Of a stretch of 8,261 nucleotides of DNA, positions 6,761-8,261 are shown in pieces. The translations under genes and the position numbers were made by a program. A model generated the notes under the pieces. It was not told the DNA's origin and searched no databases. It was given only the letters and a program-made list of their open reading frames with translations. The DNA lies in the NCBI GenBank assembly GCA_018821175.1, contig JAHJMX010000047.1:1-8261 (forward strand), in the 5' to 3' direction. This DNA is from Patescibacteria group bacterium (GTDB lineage: Bacteria > Patescibacteriota > Gracilibacteria > UBA1369 > PNNO01). Position 1 is the first letter of the stretch, and the number at the start of each line of letters is the position of its first letter.

Positions 6761-7537
6761 CTACTGAGCCAATTCCATAGGCTGCAATTCAAGAGGCATA
6801 ATTTCCAATGGCGCAGCTTCTGGAGCAGATTCTTCTGGCTTCACAGGAACCATTTCCAAAGGCTGGAATTCCATAGGCACAATCTCCAATGGCGCAATCT
6901 CGACTGGCACTTCAATTTCCACATCAAGTGCTGAACCTAGAAACTCCACAGTCGCAACGATCGCCCTGAAATCAATTTCAATCTGTAAAAAATCTTGCAA
7001 GTCAGTTGCTGATGTATAAAGTCTTATGCGTTTACCATCCTGCCAGAATAAATAAACATATTCGCGTGTAAATCCTTCGGTATCGTCCATGCCACGCCCC
7101 TCAAATTCTTTTACAATCCAAACACCATCCACTCCACCCAAAGTCACATTTTCATTCTCACTAATCACCGCACAAGCATTTGTATCCACACAAAGCTGCC
7201 CATTCAAAGCTTCCTCGCTCAAAAGCAAATCATTCTGGTCAACAGGGCCCGCAACGTCATCAATCATATAACCAATACGTGGAAATGCTCCATCAGCCAC
7301 TGGACCCACAGATCCACCCACATCAGTAAACTGCGCTGGCAAAGTTAAAGTAAAATATTCATTTTCATAAGTATAAGTAATAATCTCCGGCATTCCACCC
7401 TCCAAAGCATCAGGGACACCAGGAGTTATAACATCAGGCAAATTCGGAGAGTCAGATACATCAGTCGGCTCTGGCACAGTCATGCATCCAGTAAATACAA
7501 ACATTGCCAAAATCATTGGCACAATTAACTTTTTCAT
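6761..7537 (-). CDS. Lipoprotein with a Pro-Leu-Glu repeat tail
   Basis: From the ATG at 7537 the product is 258 residues. It opens with a lipoprotein signal peptide: MKK, a hydrophobic core, then lipobox FTGC with lipidated Cys18. A Pro/Asp-rich linker follows (about 20-50), then a compact domain starting YTYENEYFTLTLPAQF (about 54-205), similar in style to small beta-sandwich domains of surface lipoproteins, with two further Cys in LCVDTNACAV. The tail (about 210-258) has repeated xP(L/M)Ex units. An earlier in-frame ATG at 7579 would put 14 charged residues before the signal peptide and overlaps the promoter -10, so it is rejected. The protein should sit on the outer face of the membrane. 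It is the first gene of an operon with the S66 peptidase and DUF2164 genes. It ends in TAG, unlike its mostly TAA-ending neighbours. Specific function unknown. Confidence 0.85.
   Translation of the reverse strand: MKKLIVPMILAMFVFTGCMTVPEPTDVSDSPNLPDVITPGVPDALEGGMPEIITYTYENEYFTLTLPAQFTDVGGSVGPVADGAFPRIGYMIDDVAGPVDQNDLLLSEEALNGQLCVDTNACAVISENENVTLGGVDGVWIVKEFEGRGMDDTEGFTREYVYLFWQDGKRIRLYTSATDLQDFLQIEIDFRAIVATVEFLGSALDVEIEVPVEIAPLEIVPMEFQPLEMVPVKPEESAPEAAPLEIMPLELQPMELAQ
6771..6815 (-). repeat. 45-bp imperfect direct repeat in lipoprotein tail, second coding copy
   Basis: This segment matches 6852-6896 at 38 of 45 positions by eye and in the same frame. It encodes APLEIMPLELQPMEL. Together with the other copy it builds the tail from xP(L/M)E(I/L/M/F) pentapeptides, separated by a Lys/Glu/Ala linker. 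Confidence 0.8.
6852..6896 (-). repeat. 45-bp imperfect direct repeat in lipoprotein tail, first coding copy
   Basis: This is the partner of 6771-6815, offset by 81 nt (27 codons). It encodes APLEIVPMEFQPLEM. Most of the seven differences change only one hydrophobic residue for another or are silent, so the Pro-hydrophobic-Glu pattern is kept. Confidence 0.8.
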
Positions 7538-7569
7538 AATCAATTTGGTTAGATTTTTTCTCAAGTGAG

Positions 7570-7598
7570 ATTCTATCATTTACAAAGACTGGCCACAA
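7570..7598 (-). promoter_or_regulatory. Extended -10 promoter for the lipoprotein-S66-DUF2164 operon
   Basis: On the minus strand TTGTGG (7598-7593) is separated by 17 nt from TAGAAT (7575-7570), which matches TATAAT at five of six positions. It is preceded by TGA, giving an extended TGnTAnnnT -10. Transcription would start near 7562, leaving a leader of about 25 nt before the ATG at 7537. It lies between the tRNA terminator and the first gene of the operon, as expected. Confidence 0.6.
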
Positions 7599-7610
7599 AT
7601 TTCGTTACAC

Positions 7611-7636
7611 AAAAAAACACCCCACTGTCGGGATGT
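7611..7636 (-). terminator. Intrinsic terminator of the tRNA-Ile transcript
   Basis: In the minus-strand RNA, ACATCCC (7636-7630) pairs with GGGGTGT (7623-7617) around a 6-nt loop, with one G-U pair, and is followed by an unbroken T-run to 7611. It sits about 50 nt past the tRNA end and before the lipoprotein promoter, separating the two units. On the plus strand the G-U pair becomes an A-C mismatch, so it should work mainly in one direction. Confidence 0.8.
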
Positions 7637-7658
7637 CCTTTTTAAAGACAAACACAAG

Positions 7659-7679
7659 GTGACGGACTTACACCGTCAC
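7659..7679 (-). other. Hairpin in the tRNA-Ile 3' trailer
   Basis: A perfect 7-bp inverted repeat, GTGACGG/CCGTCAC, surrounds a 7-nt loop and starts four bases beyond the tRNA CCA end. There is no T-run after it, so it is not itself a terminator. It may guide 3' end processing or block exonucleases; this is inference. Confidence 0.55.
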
Positions 7680-7683
7680 TTAA

Positions 7684-7760
7684 TGGTGGGTCTGCGTGGA
7701 CTCGAACCACGGACCTCGTCGTTATCAGCGACGCGCTCTAACCACCTGAGCTACAGACCC
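7684..7760 (-). tRNA. tRNA-Ile (anticodon GAT)
   Basis: A complete 77-nt cloverleaf including an encoded CCA. The acceptor stem GGGTCTG/CAGACCC is perfect, and the D-arm is GCTC/GAGC. The anticodon stem CGTCG/CGACG holds the loop CTGATAA with GAT at 7726-7724. The T-arm CGTGG/CCACG has the canonical TTCGAGT loop, and the discriminator is A. It reads ATC and ATT codons. No intron is present and no rRNA gene adjoins it, unlike the 16S-23S spacer placement common for this tRNA. Confidence 0.97.
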
Positions 7761-7777
7761 ATGCAATATTTGCTGCC

Positions 7778-7801
7778 TGGTCATTTTGCCAAAGATGACC
7801 A
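7778..7801. repeat. Inverted repeat between TPR gene and tRNA-Ile
   Basis: TGGTCAT and ATGACCA form a perfect 7-bp stem that extends by three more pairs if one wobble is allowed (better as plus-strand RNA). The spacing is 24 nt in all. It lies 24 nt past the TPR gene stop and 17 nt before the tRNA. Without a T-run in the minus direction it is a poor intrinsic terminator; it could mark the end of the TPR mRNA or a processing point upstream of the tRNA. Confidence 0.45.
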
Positions 7802-7825
7802 TGTTTTGCAAGATAAAAATTACTC

Positions 7826-8261
7826 TCATTCTTTCTTCAACTCAATTCCGTATTTATGCTCAAACTTCCCCTTTTCATCAAGATAAGTTTCTTCCATGAG
7901 CTCAAGACCTTTTTTCAAATCCTTGTAATACATATTATACAAATATGAATCTTCCGCTTCATACACAACATTAATCAAAGCTTCGTAAATCAAAACGGCA
8001 GCATCTGGATTTCCGCTTAAAATCGTCAAATGCGCGTTATTTGCAAGCTGCACCTGATATTCTTTTGCCAAATTTATTGCAGCAATAATCTCATAATCAT
8101 CGATCTCCCCATTACTCACAATTAAATCATACATATAGTCCAAGTTATTCTTCGGATCAATTCTCCAGGCATCCTCATAATAAATTCGGGCCTCTGCCAC
8201 ATCCCCTTGCTCAAAATTAACATCTCCCAATAAATTCGCTAAGAAAGCATCGTTCTGATTC
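7826..8261 (-). CDS. TPR-repeat protein, C-terminal part only
   Basis: The frame is open to the right edge, so the start lies beyond the window; 144 C-terminal residues and the TGA stop are visible. The TTG at 8230 is internal. The first visible stretch fits a tetratricopeptide repeat: a small-residue helix A (AFLANLLGDVNFEQGD), helix B (VAEARIYYEDAWRIDP), then an Asn-led linker. A second, weaker repeat-like pair occurs around ILSGNPDAAVLIYEALINVV. The end is acidic and basic (GKFEHKYGIELKKE), with no membrane segment. TPR proteins act as scaffolds for protein contacts; nothing here shows the partner. It is upstream of, and on the same strand as, tRNA-Ile, with 65 nt between. Confidence 0.8.
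   Translation of the reverse strand, partial: NQNDAFLANLLGDVNFEQGDVAEARIYYEDAWRIDPKNNLDYMYDLIVSNGEIDDYEIIAAINLAKEYQVQLANNAHLTILSGNPDAAVLIYEALINVVYEAEDSYLYNMYYKDLKKGLELMEETYLDEKGKFEHKYGIELKKE

Noticed and set aside
6731..6934. Plus-strand reading frame rich in Phe, His, Gln and Arg
   Set aside because: It is the antisense of the repeated lipoprotein tail. Its apparent repeats come from the 45-bp duplication, and it has no start signals or domain.
7538..7579. Longer N-terminus of the lipoprotein from the ATG at 7579
   Set aside because: It would bury the signal peptide behind 14 residues and overlaps the extended -10 element, so it would not be on the transcript.
7761..7800. Dedicated tRNA promoter (TTGGCA followed after 16 nt by AATATT)
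   Set aside because: The -10 match is poor and transcription would begin at or inside the tRNA 5' end.
7659..7886. 75-codon plus-strand reading frame containing GLRGLEPRTSSLSATRSNH
   Set aside because: This is the well-known spurious peptide read antisense through a tRNA gene; it covers tRNA-Ile and runs into the antisense of the TPR gene.
8228..8230. TTG at 8230 as start of the TPR protein
   Set aside because: The frame continues to the window edge and the upstream residues complete the first TPR helix.
1..8261. Alternative genetic code (TGA read as glycine)
   Set aside because: All full-length genes lack in-frame TGA, and the TPR gene ends at a TGA beyond which the frame runs into the tRNA.
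1..8261. CRISPR array, insertion sequence, prophage or toxin-antitoxin pair
   Set aside because: No regularly spaced palindromic repeats, transposase, integrase or terminal inverted repeats were found, and the small DUF2164 gene has no toxin or antitoxin features that I recognise.

Overview
The window looks like chromosomal DNA of a small-genome, AT-rich bacterium with a monoderm-style envelope, most plausibly a Candidate Phyla Radiation (Patescibacteria) lineage. That placement is an inference from the MacAB-like exporter with a very large adaptor hairpin, the lipoprotein style and the lack of Shine-Dalgarno sites; no marker gene settles it. All genes read through with TGA as a stop and the last gene ends in TGA, so recoding of TGA to glycine (code 25) is not supported.

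Left half, + strand, 1-4743: a four-gene MacAB/FtsX-type ABC export cluster. It holds a periplasmic-adaptor (HlyD/MacA-like) protein cut by the left edge, a LolD/MacB-type ATPase, and two tandem, divergent MacB-like permeases. Gaps of 10, 25 and 26 nt indicate one operon. The parts fit a membrane complex in which one ATPase drives a possible heterodimer of permeases joined to a long coiled-coil adaptor. Its cargo cannot be read from the sequence. Two odd junctions occur: a 9-codon mini-ORF links the ATPase stop to the first permease start, and a three-copy 11-nt tandem repeat fills the gap between the permeases.

Middle and right, - strand, 7537-4782: a lipoprotein with a repetitive Pro-Leu-Glu tail, an S66 (MccF/LdcA-like) serine carboxypeptidase and a DUF2164 protein form a tight operon (gaps 17 and 7 nt) behind a recognisable extended -10 promoter. 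After 98 nt carrying two candidate promoters and a palindrome comes an unrecognised soluble protein, which converges on the exporter operon.

Right edge, - strand: a TPR-type protein whose start lies beyond the window, then a tRNA-Ile(GAT) with encoded CCA, an extra trailer hairpin and a good intrinsic terminator. No CRISPR array, insertion sequence, integrase or rRNA gene is visible, and no stretch over 300 bases lacks a gene.

I see no clearly new multi-gene system. The best leads are the enlarged, partly duplicated adaptor hairpin, the paired permeases, the unknown gene with its palindrome-overlapped promoter, and the repeat-tailed lipoprotein next to an S66 peptidase.
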